Positions 20,625-31,185 of a DNA stretch of 64,000 nucleotides are shown piece after piece. Where the stretch lies: positions 1-64,000 of the forward strand of contig NZ_JAKWBL010000001.1 of NCBI RefSeq assembly GCF_022513635.1, read 5' to 3'. The notes below the pieces were generated by a model. That model made no database searches. It was not told the origin of the DNA and worked only from the letters and a program-made list of their open reading frames with translations. Source of the stretch: Paraniabella ginsengisoli. Lineage in GTDB: Bacteria; Bacteroidota; Bacteroidia; Chitinophagales; Chitinophagaceae. Positions within the stretch are counted from its first letter, which is position 1. The number at the start of each line of letters is the position of its first letter. Made by a program: the position numbers and the translations under genes.

Positions 20625-22105
20625 ATGCGCTTGCTTTTATCATTACTGTTTGTATTGTGTATTTTTAGAACTGAAGCCCAGCAGCTGGTTTTGCCTGGCG
20701 ATCATCCCGATCCTTCTGTAGTTAAAATTGGTAATGAATACTGGGCAGTAGGTACTACGTCTAATTGGTTTCCCGCCTTTCTTTATATCGCTCTACCAAT
20801 CTTGTAAACTGGAAACCTGCTGGCCATGTGTTTACGAAAATGCCTGTATGGGCAGATTATTACATGTGGGCACCAGAGATCACTTATGAAAATGGCAAAG
20901 TGTACTTATATTATACTGCTCATAAAAAAGGAGGAAGTCTTTGTATAGCAACGGCAGTTGCAGATAAGCCGGATGGCCCGTATACAGATCTTGGCCCACT
21001 TATATGCCAGGAAGTGGGCTCCATCGATGCTTTTCCGATGAGAGATGAAACTGGAAAATTATATATGATCTGGAAAGAAGATGGCAATAGTGTTAAGAAG
21101 CCTACTCCCATCTGGGCTGCGGAAATGAAGGAGGACAGGACAGCGCTTGTAGGACAACCCAAGGAACTGTTTCGTGCAGACGCATCCTGGGAGAAAGGCC
21201 TTGTAGAAGGCGTTTCTATGATAAAACAAGGTGACTATTTTTATTCATTTTACGCTGCAGCTGCATGTTGTGGTAAAACCTGTAATTATGGAACAGGTGT
21301 TGCAAGATCGAAAAAACTGCTCGGTCCATGGGAAAAATTTCCGGGAAACCCAGTGCTGTCCGGCGATTTAGATTGGAAATGTCCCGGTCACGGAACACCA
21401 GTTGAAAAAGACGACAAGTTCTATTTCCTTTATCATGCTTACAGTAATAATACAGATGCATACGGCGGGAGGCAGGGCTTGTTAAACGAATTTGAATTTA
21501 CTTCCGATGGATGGTTGCGGTTTTTAAACAATAAAAATTACGGTAAGCCAGTAAAGACAAAAAGAATAATCGATGAGTTTTCAAATCAAAAGTTAGCAGA
21601 CAATTGGCATTGGAGTATTTTTCAGAATGTTCAATACAATGTCGCCAATAACAATTTGGAACTACAGGCACTTCCTTCTGTTTGTGGAGCCTATATAGGC
21701 CAGTCGGTCTTAGCTCGCAACTATACTGCAGAAATTACCGTGGCAAAAAACTCTACATCACAAGCTGGGCTTGCTTTGATAGGAGATGATGAGAATATTC
21801 TATACACGGTGGTTGATAAGGATGTTATGCGTTTGATACAAGTTAAAAAAGGCAAAGCAGAAATGATCACCGAAAATAAAGTAAAGAACTTTTCAGATGT
21901 ACAAATAAGAGCTCGGGTAAAAAACAATACGGAGGTTACTTTTATGTACAGTATAAATGGAAGCAAGTTTAGCGTGTTAAATAATGAAGCTGTTGATATT
22001 TCTTATCTGCCGCCATGGGACAGGGCGGTTCGTGTGGGGCCGATTTCTAAAGGCTCGGCTGGAAAACTTGCGGTTTTTAAAAAGTTCATTTTAGACAATC
22101 AGTAA
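20625..22105 (+). CDS. GH43-family glycosidase with C-terminal beta-sandwich (frameshifted)
   Basis: Five-bladed beta-propeller hydrolase acting on pentose-containing (arabino- or xylo-) glycans or galactans. A signal peptide ends near IFRTEAQ. The three catalytic carboxylates can be placed: the base Asp in GDHPDPSVV, the pKa-modulating Asp in VGSIDAFPM, and the acid Glu in GLVEGVSM. A C-terminal domain of about 180 residues (KRIIDEFSNQKLADNWHW onward) resembles the beta-sandwich often attached to GH43. One C is probably missing near 20778; repair gives FPAFPLYRSTNLVNW. Unrepaired pieces are 20625-20807 and 20765-22105. It is divergent from the sensor gene and upstream of PUL B. The subfamily was not assigned. 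Confidence 0.88.
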
Positions 22106-22487
22106 CCGTGTCGCTTGCCGCAAAACTATTGTATCTACTACTATCTACAATTCACATAACCTGGAACAATTCGACAAAAGAATGAACAAAATCTATCATC
22201 TGCGTTTACTTTCTTTGTGCAACGATTGAAGTTATTAAAATTGTTTGCTCTAACACTAAATTTTAACGTGCTATTTTTTTAAAGAAATTTTATTTCACAG
22301 GTTATAAGTAGGACTGTTTAAGATCACTGCCCAATATGAGAGTTCTATATAAATGATTGTATCTATAATACTAAACTAATTCCGGGCAAAAAAATTGTAA
22401 GGAAACAGGTTACCTGAGTTCATTTCACAGGAGTGACCGACTTATGCCTTTAGTAAAACGGTTTTTTTATCAAACACAGACAAAGCC
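22106..22487. other. Intergenic region upstream of PUL B
   Basis: Carries the second copy of the 33-bp element at 22163-22195 and about 290 bases of AT-rich leader. I see no gene or clear terminator. Confidence 0.6.
22163..22195 (+). promoter_or_regulatory. Conserved 33-bp element upstream of PUL B, copy 2
   Basis: Matches the copy at 6310 in GGAAC, TTCGACAAAA, TGAACAAAA and CTA with identical spacing. ACAAAA again recurs after 12 bases. It lies 292 bases before the first PUL B start, close to the 315 bases seen for PUL A. A TTCTTTGT box about 15 bases further on resembles a -7 element. Confidence 0.6.
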
Positions 22488-23865
22488 ATGATGAGTCCAA
22501 CAAAAACAAATGCTTATTTTTTCACTTTTTTCTTGCTTATTGCAGGTTTCTTTTATTCTTGTAAAGACAAGGATATTCTTTCCGGAGAGCACGATCCTGG
22601 CAGATCGACTGTTTTTTCTGATTTCTCACCCAAAGAAGGGGCGATAAGAACACGCCTGTACGTTAACGGAGAAAATTTCGGCACGGATGTTTCCAAAATA
22701 CATGTTTATATCGGCGACAGAGAACTCAAAGTAATAGGATCTAACGGAAAACAGATTTATTGTTGGGTACCAGGACAAACTAATACAGGGCAGGTAAAAG
22801 TTGTGATAGATGGAAGCTCGGGCAATCCTGTTGAGCACACATTTGCGGATCAGTTCACTTATATTAAAAGCACCAATGTAGGCACACTGGTGGGCAAGGT
22901 TGATGAGAATAACAACTCTGGTATTATAGATGGTCCTTTTGAAGAAGCGGGCTTTACCTATTCGGGTTACATAACTTACGAACCAGGTAGTAATAGCGTA
23001 TTTGTAACAGAAATTGATCGTGCCGTAAGGAGAATAGACCTGGAAGGCAGAATGGTGTCTACCCTTATTACCAACGGGCAGGCCAGCTTTAATAAATTAC
23101 AGACAACAACATTAAGTACCGACACAGATACTTTGTATTTGGTGGACGATAATGGAAATAGAAGTACACCCAATAAAGTGGCGATAGCTTATTCGCTCCG
23201 CTCGGAAAACTATAGGCGGGTACATCCTATCATCTACGATGTGGGCGCCTTCGGAGTTGCTCAACATCCTGTGCACCGTGGCTTTTTTATACCGTGACTA
23301 ATGGAACGCCTATTAAAAAAGGAGTACCGGATGCAGTAACAGGTGAGTTAATTCCGAAAGAACTGTTCAGAATAGGGGTAATATTAATGGTACATTAATA
23401 TTCTTTCATCCTTCCGGCAATTATGCCTACATCATGGTACAGAGCCGCATTTATAAAAGCATGTACAATTGGGATAAAGAGGAATTGGAGCCGGCCATCA
23501 TTTTTGCCGGTGGCGAAGTGGGTGATGTAGATGCCATTGGTACTTCAGCAAGGATATCCAGGGCATACCAGGGTGTATTTGTAGAAAATCCTGCTTATGC
23601 CGGACAAGCAGATGAATACGATTTTTACTTTTGCGATCAAAATAATCACAGCATCCGCATATTAGAGCCTAATGGTATGGTTACGACATTTGCAGGTAAA
23701 GGAAGCCCCACGCCGGATGGAAGTAAGAGAGGTTATATTGATGGCCATCCTAGGTTAGAAGCGCGGTTTGGTGAACCTACTGGTATTGATTATGATGCAA
23801 AAAACAGAATTTTCTACATTGCTGAACGTTATAACAAACGTATACGTACAATAACCATTGAATAA
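22488..23865 (+). CDS. IPT/TIG-domain lipoprotein with NHL-type repeats (frameshifted)
   Basis: Surface lipoprotein that heads the PUL B operon. The signal peptide ends in a lipobox-like FFYSC near residue 25. An IPT/TIG immunoglobulin-like domain follows (FSDFSPKEGAIRTRLYVNGE to VKVVIDGSSG), then beta-propeller-like repeats of the NHL kind (HSIRILEPNGMVTTFAGKG, LEARFGEPTGIDYDAKNR, FYIAERYNKRIRTI). Two single-base losses break the frame: near 23286 (T run; repair gives RGFFYTVTNGTPIKKG) and near 23373 (G run; repair gives GGNINGTLIFFHPSGNYAYI). Readable pieces are 22488-23297 and 23434-23865. Such proteins often accompany SusC/D and DUF1735 proteins and probably bind glycan; the ligand is unknown. 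Confidence 0.82.
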
Positions 23866-23963
23866 ATCCCTCTAACAATTATCCTTTTTAAACGAGCTGC
23901 TTTTTTACACAGGCCTGGTACCTTCTGGTACTAAGTTTTCGGGCAGTTACTGAATACCAATTC

Positions 23964-26900
23964 ATGAAAAAAATAATTTTTATACTGATAGCGATGGTTG
24001 GAATGATGTCTTTCAGCTATGCGCAAGACACTGCACAGATAGCGGTAACTGTAACTGGTACGGTTATTAACGAGCAGAAGGAACCGCTTGCGGGTGTAAC
24101 GGTTGCCGTAAAGGATCAACCCGGCCTGGGCATTTCTACCAACGACAAAGGAGAATATACTATCAAGGCGAATAAATACCAATGGCTGGTTTTCACATCA
24201 GTAGGTTATGATCCAATGGAAGTACTGATCAAGGATCAGCTCATCCTGGATGTAACATTGAAAACTGCTGATCAAAAAGCAATGGACGAAATTGTGGTTA
24301 CGGCGCTGGGCAGGCAGAAAAAAGTAACCGTAACAGGGGCCATTACCACTGTAGATCTGACTACTCTTAAAACTCCCACTTCCAGCATTACCAATGCTTT
24401 GGCCGGAAACGCAGCCGGCGTATTAGCCATGCAGGGAAGCGGTCAACCCGGTAGCAATGCTTCAGAATTCTGGATCAGGGGCATCTCTACTTTTGGGGCA
24501 GGAACAGGTGCGCTCGTAATGGTAGATGGTTTCGAAAGGTCGCTTACAGAAATCAATATAGAAGATATTGAAACATTTACCATACTGAAAGATGCATCGA
24601 CCACCGCTATTTATGGTTCTCGTGGAGCTAATGGTGTCGTGCTCATTACAACTAAAAAGGGTAAGGCGGATAAGGTGTCTATAAATGGTAAGTACGAGGC
24701 CTCTCACAATACCCGAACGTTTACACCTCAGTTTGTAGATGGCCATACTTATGCCAGCCTGATGAATGAGGCGCGTACAACCCGTACAGAGGAACCCTTT
24801 TATAGTGCTGAAGATTTAAACCTGATCAGTAATCAACTGGATCCCGATCTGTTTCCGGATATTAATTGGATGAATATGTTTTTGAAACCCAGTGCCCTTA
24901 CCCAGCGGGCCACACTCAATTTTGATGGAGGAGGTGCTTTAGCTCGTTATTTCGTATCGGGCAGTTATATTAATGAAGGCGGTATGTATGAAACCGATGA
25001 GAACCTGAAAAACTATAACACTAATGCTAATTATAAAAGATGGAACTACCGTGCGAATGTAGATATGAACCTTACTAAAACCACACTTGTGCGTATGGGT
25101 GTAAGCGGTTCTTTGGGTAAACAAAACCTGCCGGGCGGTAACTATAGTGAGATATGGGCTTCTTTAATGGGACAAAATCCAATTTCTATTCCCATTAAAT
25201 ATTCAACCGGCCAGGTAGCTTCAAGGGGTGGGGCCGACAGGCAGAATCCATGGGTACTGATCACCCAACAGGGATATATTGAGAACTGGGAGAACAAGGT
25301 TCAAACCAATGTTACCCTTGAGCAAAACCTTAAATTTATTACTCCCGGCTTACGTTTTGTAGGACGTTTTGGGTACGATAACAACAACAACAACAACATT
25401 CGCCGCATGAAATGGCCCGAGGGTTGGATAGCTGAACGGCAACGTCAGTCTTCCGGAGAACTCCGCCTGAACCGTACGATTGCTGAACAATTACTTGTTC
25501 AACAGTCCAGTTCTTCCAGTGAAAGGTGGGAGACCTTACAGGGGGAATTACATTATACTAAAAATATTAAACAACACAACTTAGGGGGGTGCTGCAATAC
25601 ACGCAGGAAAAAAAGTGAATACAGGCAGTTATGGCGATAACATTATGCAGGGTATCGAGCGGCGCAACCAGCGTCTGGCTGGTCGGTTTACGTATGCGTA
25701 TGAGTCGCGTTATATGTTTGACTTTAACTTCGGATACAATGGTTCCGAAAACTTTGCCACCGGCCACCAATTTGGTTTCTTTCCCGCAATATCGGGTGCC
25801 TGGAACGTAGCAGAAGAGAAATTTATACTGGATAATTTGAAGTGGGTGGATATGTTTAAGTTCCGCTATTCTTATGGTAAAGTGGGAAATGATATTATGA
25901 GAGATAGTAGCAATCAGCCCATTCGCTTCCCCTACCTTGCAGAGTTTACAGGAGGTACGGGCTACAACTGGGGGATATTGAAAGCAACAATACATTTCCT
26001 GGTCTTTTATACAGTAGGATAGCCTCCACCGGTATTACCTGGGAAGTAGCTACCAAACACAATCTCGGTCTTGATTTTTCTCTATTCGGTGATAGGTTCG
26101 GTGGCGCCCTCGATTATTTTTATGAGCAGCGCGATGGTATCTATATGACCAGAAACTATATACCGGCAAGTGTGGGCATCCTTTCAGCGCCGCGTGCTAA
26201 TGTGGGCTCTACTTTAAACAAAGGGTTTGACGGCCAGTTGAAGTATTCACAGCAAATCAACCAAGTGAATTTTACCATACGTGGCACCATGGTATATAGC
26301 CGTAACGAAATACTGGAAGCAGATGAACAGTATAGTAACTATCCCTATACAAGACGGGCTGGGTTTAGGGTCAATCAAAATAAGGGCTTGATAGCACTAG
26401 GCCTTTTTAAAGACTACGAGGATATCCGTAATAGTCCGGTTCAAAACTTTGAAAACTTTAGAGTAGCTCCAGGTGACATTAAGTATAAAGATATCAATGG
26501 TGATGGTGCTATTGATGATAATGATATCGTGGCCATAGGCGCTACCCGCTATCCTAACCTTACCTATGGTTTTGGGTTATCGGCCAACTGGAAGGGATTT
26601 GATGCCAGTATATTGTTCCAAGGGGCGGGAAAGTCATCTTTCTTCATCAATGGTTATACCATATATCCGTTTAGTTCGGGAGACTGGGGTAATATTCTCA
26701 CCGATGTAGTAGAATCCAACCGCTGGATACTGGGAGGAAATGAAGATGTAAATGCAGTTTACCCCAGGCTAAGCTATAATGGGAACCCTAATAATTACCG
26801 GCCCTCCAGCTACTGGCTACGCGAAAGTTCGTACATGCGTTTGAAAACAGTAGATGCAGGGTATACTTTCCCTAAAGTGTTTACCAATAGAATGGGTATA

Positions 26901-27044
26901 AAAACAATGCGTTTGTATCTGCTGGGTACCAACCTGCTTACCTTCTCTAAATTTAAACTATGGGATCCCGAAATGAACAGTACGAACGGCCAGCAATACC
27001 CTCTGGCAAAAACAATCACCATGGGTTTAACCTTAAACCTATAA
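23964..27044 (+). CDS. SusC-type TonB-dependent transporter, PUL B (frameshifted)
   Basis: Outer-membrane oligosaccharide importer. A signal peptide (IILIAMVGMMSFSYAQ type) precedes the N-terminal beta domain (VTGTVINEQKEPLAGVTVAV), a SusC signature IVVTALGRQKK, the plug with TILKDASTTAIYGSRGANGV, and a barrel ending LTLNL. There is no STN domain. Three single-base losses break it: near 25587 (G run), near 25612 (A run) and near 25975 (G run; repair gives YNWGDIESNNTFPG). Readable pieces are 23964-25640, 25615-26022 and 26145-27044. Six AAC codons in a row encode poly-Asn in a barrel loop. Its partner SusD starts 11 bases downstream. Confidence 0.92.
25380..25397 (+). repeat. (AAC)6 trinucleotide repeat within the PUL B susC gene
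   Basis: Six tandem AAC codons encode six Asn residues in a predicted barrel segment. A trinucleotide unit can vary in length without shifting the frame. Confidence 0.7.
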
Positions 27045-27055
27045 TACATAAAGCC

Positions 27056-29070
27056 ATGACGAAAAAACAAATAACCTCAGGAATTTTGCTGATAGTTGTA
27101 TTGTCTACTTTTAGTTCCTGCAAAAAATATCTGAATGTAGAGCATTACTTCGATGATCGCCAAAGTGAGGAACGTATCTTTAACAGCAAAGATTATACGG
27201 AACAGTGGCTCGCAAGTTGCTATAGTAAATTGTTAGACTACAATCTTGAAATCGGGCATAGAAACTATACGCTGACCAATTATTCTGACGACATGTTCTT
27301 TAATGAGTCAGGTGGTGCTAATGGTTTGCAATACCGGCAGTTTAAATTCGGAGAATATGATTATACCTGGCTCAGGCAGTCCTGGACACAATCTTACGAC
27401 GGTATCCGCCAGGCTTCTGTGATGCTACACAGCATGGGTGAGGGAGATACTTTCACGCCTGCTGAAGTTGCCGACTATAAGGCTCAGGCCAGATTTATAC
27501 GAGCGTATTTATATTGGCTGTTACTTCGCAAATATGGCCCTGTTCCCATTATGCCTGATAGGGGGTGGACTATGATGTACCCTACGATCAGCTATCTTAC
27601 CCCCGTAATACTTACGATGAGGTAGCTACATTCATATCAGAAGAAATGGCACTGGCGGCAAAAGATCTTCCTTTAAAACGCGATAATCGAAGCATTGCCC
27701 GTCCTACCCGAGGAGCAGCATTGGCCACCCGCGCCAAAGCCCTTATCTATTCTGCCAGCCCGCTGGCTAATGGTAATCCAGAGATGGCCGATTTTGCCGA
27801 TGATGCCGGCAGAATACTAATCAGTCCGCAATACAGTGAGGAGAAATGGGCGAAAGCAGCAGCAGCAGCCAAAGATGTAATCGATCTGAATCATTATCGG
27901 TTATATGTAGCAGCTCCTAAATTTAAAGGGACTACTGATTATCCACCTACGATTTTCCCGCCACATCATCCTGAGTATTCAGAGAAGAATTTTCCGGAAG
28001 GATGGGCCAATATAGATCCCTTCGAGTCATATCGCGCCTTGTTTAATGGCGATCTTTATGCGGGTGAAAACCCTGAGATGATCTTTACCAGGGGTGAAAA
28101 TCAGACTAGCGAAGAGTTTGGTGTGATTTCGCTAGCCAGGCACCAAATGCCTCAAGTCGGTGGCGGTTACAATTGCCATGGTATTACTCTCAAACAATGC
28201 GATGCTTACGCAATGAATGATGGTACGCCATTTAACCGTGATGCAATACGTCAAAAATATGGTGCTAATATGTTTGTGCAGGCAAGCGAGGTGAATGACT
28301 TTAAACCTTTGCTGGCTAATGTATGGAAAGAGTATGCCAACCGGGAGCCACGCTTTTATGCTTCTGTAGCATACAGTGGTGTACTTTGGACTATGTCAAG
28401 CGCTATTAACAATGCAGCGGTGGTTACCAATCAGCAGATTTTTTACTATCGTGGAGAGAACGAAGGTATGATCAATGGAGACCGATGGTTACCAACGGGT
28501 ATCGGTATGATGAAGTATGTGAATCCTAAAGATAATGCTACCGGAAACGGTGGTAAGATATTCCCGAAAGTAGAGATCACTATACGTTACGCTGATCTCC
28601 TGCTGATGTATGCAGAAGCGCTTAACGAGCTGGACGGTAGTTATAGTATCCCTACATGGGACGGTAGCGGCTCTCATGCTATATCCAGAAATATTATAGA
28701 AATGAAAAAGGCAATATCCCAGGTGCGTATCCGTGCAGGTGTGCCGGATCATGACATGGGAGTGTATAGTAATAAAGAGGAACTACGTAGGAAAATAAAA
28801 CGTGAACGCCAGGTTGAGTTGCTGGGTGAAAATCAACGCTATTATGATTTAAGACGCTGGAAGGATGCACCTGTGGATGAGGCGGAACAGATATATGGTT
28901 ACAATGTACTTATGACCAAAGACAGGGCGGCTGATTTCTATACGCCTATACGGGTACCGCTATTGCAAACTACATTTTCCAGGAAAATGTATTTCTGGCC
29001 TATCGATTGGAATGAACTGCAAAAAAATAAACGTATGACCCAGGCGCCGGGCTGGCCATCTTTTGATTAA
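27056..29070 (+). CDS. SusD/RagB-like glycan-binding lipoprotein, PUL B (frameshifted)
   Basis: Surface glycan-binding partner of the SusC upstream. The start is the Met of MTKKQITSGILLIVVLSTFS, followed by a lipobox SSC. Family features: YKAQARFIRAYLYWLLLRKY in the N-terminal helical region; ITIRYADLLLMYAEALNELD and KIKRERQVELLGENQRYYDL in the C-terminal RagB/SusD region. One G is missing near 27567; repair gives MPDRGVDYDVPYDQLS. Readable pieces are 26960-27625, whose first 96 bases lie upstream of the real start, and 27565-29070. Repaired length is about 671 residues. Confidence 0.93.
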
Positions 29071-29151
29071 TGTAAAAGTTTTTAATTGTATTAGCTACAG
29101 CTATGGGGTAGCAAAACACAGCAAACCTGTAAAACAATAAAAAATATTCTG

Positions 29152-30162
29152 ATGAAGAAATTACACATATATGTCGCAATTGCAGTACTGGCTTTTAGTT
29201 TCAGCGCTTGTAACGACGAATGGAAGGAGGAACTATATACTCAAATGGTATCTTTTAAAGCCAGGCTAACCAGTGAAGGGGTTTCAGAAGTTTACCTGCG
29301 GTATAATAAAAACGGGGAAGTGACTTACAATCTGCCTGTTATTGTGAGTGGATCACAAAGTAATCACCAGGATCTATACGTTAAAATAGAGGTGGATTCT
29401 GATACTTTAAATATTTATAACAAGGAAAAATTCCAGTACCGTACAGATTTATATTTTAAACAGCTACCGGAACAGTTTTACCAATTGTCTTCGCCTACCT
29501 GTTTTATCCCTCAAGGAGTGAATACACAAAACTATCCCATAAAATTCAAATTTGATAATCTGGACCTGGTAGAACGGTATGTATTGCCCCTTACTATTCA
29601 AGACGATCCTTCTTATATTTCTAATGATCGAAAAGGTTGGAGAAAGGCATTATTGTACATAAGACCATTTAACGACTTCTCAGGAAAGTACTCTTCAACT
29701 TCAATGAACGTTTACCTCGATGGACAAACTACCCTCCCACTGGTGTCCAGCACCAGAACGGCGTGGGTAGTAGATGAAAGATCAGTATTTTTCTATGCCG
29801 GTGTATTCGAAGAAAAATCGGAAGCACGTGGCGAGTATAAAGTGGTGATGGACTTCTCCGAGCCGGAAACTCAACCGGATGGTACACAAACCGGCACTTT
29901 AAATGTATATGCACCCAACAGCGAGATTAATTTTGAACTGACAACTCCGGCTACTTACCAGATCCGGGAAGTGTCAGACCCTACCAGGAAATACCTGGTA
30001 ACTCGTTACTGCACGGTATATCTGAAGTACAAATATGATGATATTAGTACCGTTCCCGGTAAGCGAATAAGGTACAGGGCTGATGGCTCCATGACAATGG
30101 CACGGTTAACCAATACACTGATACCGGATGAAGATCAGGCTATCGAATGGGAAGAAGAATAA
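29152..30162 (+). CDS. DUF1735/DUF4973-type surface lipoprotein
   Basis: Lipoprotein of 336 residues with lipobox FSAC at about residue 20. An N-terminal beta domain typical of the BT_3987-like/DUF1735 group contains VYLRYNKNGEVTYNLPVIVS and ends in IQDDPSYISNDRKGWRKALL. A second beta-sandwich domain (KYSSTSMNVYLDGQ to YRADGSMTMARL) follows. Genes of this type often follow SusC/SusD pairs and encode extra glycan-binding proteins, comparable in position to SusE/SusF. The frame is intact. It is the last gene of the PUL B operon, with a strong terminator about 75 bases after the stop. The domain name is from memory of the family, so the label is less certain than the location and lipidation. Confidence 0.78.
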   Translation: MKKLHIYVAIAVLAFSFSACNDEWKEELYTQMVSFKARLTSEGVSEVYLRYNKNGEVTYNLPVIVSGSQSNHQDLYVKIEVDSDTLNIYNKEKFQYRTDLYFKQLPEQFYQLSSPTCFIPQGVNTQNYPIKFKFDNLDLVERYVLPLTIQDDPSYISNDRKGWRKALLYIRPFNDFSGKYSSTSMNVYLDGQTTLPLVSSTRTAWVVDERSVFFYAGVFEEKSEARGEYKVVMDFSEPETQPDGTQTGTLNVYAPNSEINFELTTPATYQIREVSDPTRKYLVTRYCTVYLKYKYDDISTVPGKRIRYRADGSMTMARLTNTLIPDEDQAIEWEEE

Positions 30163-30493
30163 TATAGAATTTACGGGAACTATTTTACCAGAATAGTTAT
30201 CTATCCTTTTATTCAAATCCGCCAATCGCTAAAAAAGTAAGTCCGCATCAAATCTGTCTGATGCGGACTTTCGTTTCTTTACAAATTTTTTTGATAAAAG
30301 ATCAGCATCTATTGCTCTTTTGTTCAAGTCATATTAATTTGATTCCAAAATCGAAATATTATGACTTCTTCTTGTATAATATTCTAACTGCTTAATAGAT
30401 TAGTAGAACCGAAGTAATACATTATTTCGCATCGGCACTTAACCATAATTTAATCTTATATTTATTATGGTTTACTAACTTGCCGCCCTCAAT
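30163..30493. other. Intergenic region between PUL B and the sigma factor gene
   Basis: Contains the terminator at 30239-30280 and then AT-rich sequence leading to the sigma factor start. I see no further feature. Confidence 0.6.
30239..30280 (+). terminator. Strong rho-independent terminator of PUL B
   Basis: A perfect 12-bp stem, AAGTCCGCATCA (30239-30250) and TGATGCGGACTT (30259-30270), with an 8-base loop, is followed by TTCGTTTCTTT. Confidence 0.92.
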
Positions 30494-31026
30494 ATGGATT
30501 ATGTTTCAGAGATAAAACAGGGAAACAAGCTTGTTTTTGAAGAAGTATATTATAAATATCACAATAGATTTTATTTCTATGTGCTAAGAAGAACCGCTTC
30601 AGAAGAACTGGCTGAAGAGGTAGTGCAAATGAGTTTTATTAAAGTATGGGAAAAAAGATCCCAACTTTCCGCTTCGTTCCCGATCGAAGTGCAGATTGCA
30701 AGAATCGCCCGGTCTATTATGATAGATGTATTGCGCCGAAAAGCAATTGAGCGAAGAGTATTGGATACAATTAAACAAAATGCCGACGCGGCCATTATTG
30801 GAGATCCGGCTGCAGATAAACAACTGGTTGAAAAAGTTCAGGAGGCGATCGAAAGCCTGCCACCTCAATGTAAAAAATCTTCATGCTCAGTCGTGAAGAA
30901 GGTCTCACTTATCTTCAAATAGCACACCACTTATCTGTTTCACCCAAAACAGTAGAAAACCACATTTCAAAGGCACTAAAAGTGGTAAGAAAAGCAGCAG
31001 CCCTCTGCTTTATCATAAACATGTAG
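30494..31026 (+). CDS. ECF-type RNA polymerase sigma factor (frameshifted)
   Basis: Small sigma-70 family factor of about 177 residues. Sigma region 2 covers about 15-80 (FEEVYYKYHNRFYFYVLRR, ELAEEVVQMSFIKVWEK). Region 4 covers about 115-170. One A is missing near 30872; repair gives LPPQCKKIFMLSREEGLTYL and SVSPKTVENHISKALKVVRK, the region-4 helix-turn-helix, and the stop at 31024-31026. Unrepaired, the frame ends at 30922. It is the first gene of a co-directional block with SusC/SusD. The expected FecR-type anti-sigma gene is not next to it but 8.7 kb downstream at 39695. Confidence 0.9.
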
Positions 31027-31185
31027 CCGTCATTTATGATTAAATTGTTAACAGGTAGGGGTAAACACATTCTTGTTCGAATCTTCTTTGTCATTCCGGT
31101 ATAAAATGTCTTGCGTAGGTGGCAGGCATGTTGGTATAATAACAGGTTATGAGCCAACGCCGGGTTTATTAAATTTCTAAAGAAG

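Noticed and set aside
25380..25397. Tandem AAC repeat as a possible CRISPR or phase-variation tract
   Set aside because: Six in-frame Asn codons in a barrel loop; a trinucleotide unit would not switch the frame, and there are no spacers.
30300..30360. A TTGAACAAAA-like word on the minus strand before the sigma gene as a third copy of the 33-bp element
   Set aside because: Only about ten bases match, the GGAAC and TTCGACAAAA parts are not conserved at the right spacing, and the orientation is opposite.
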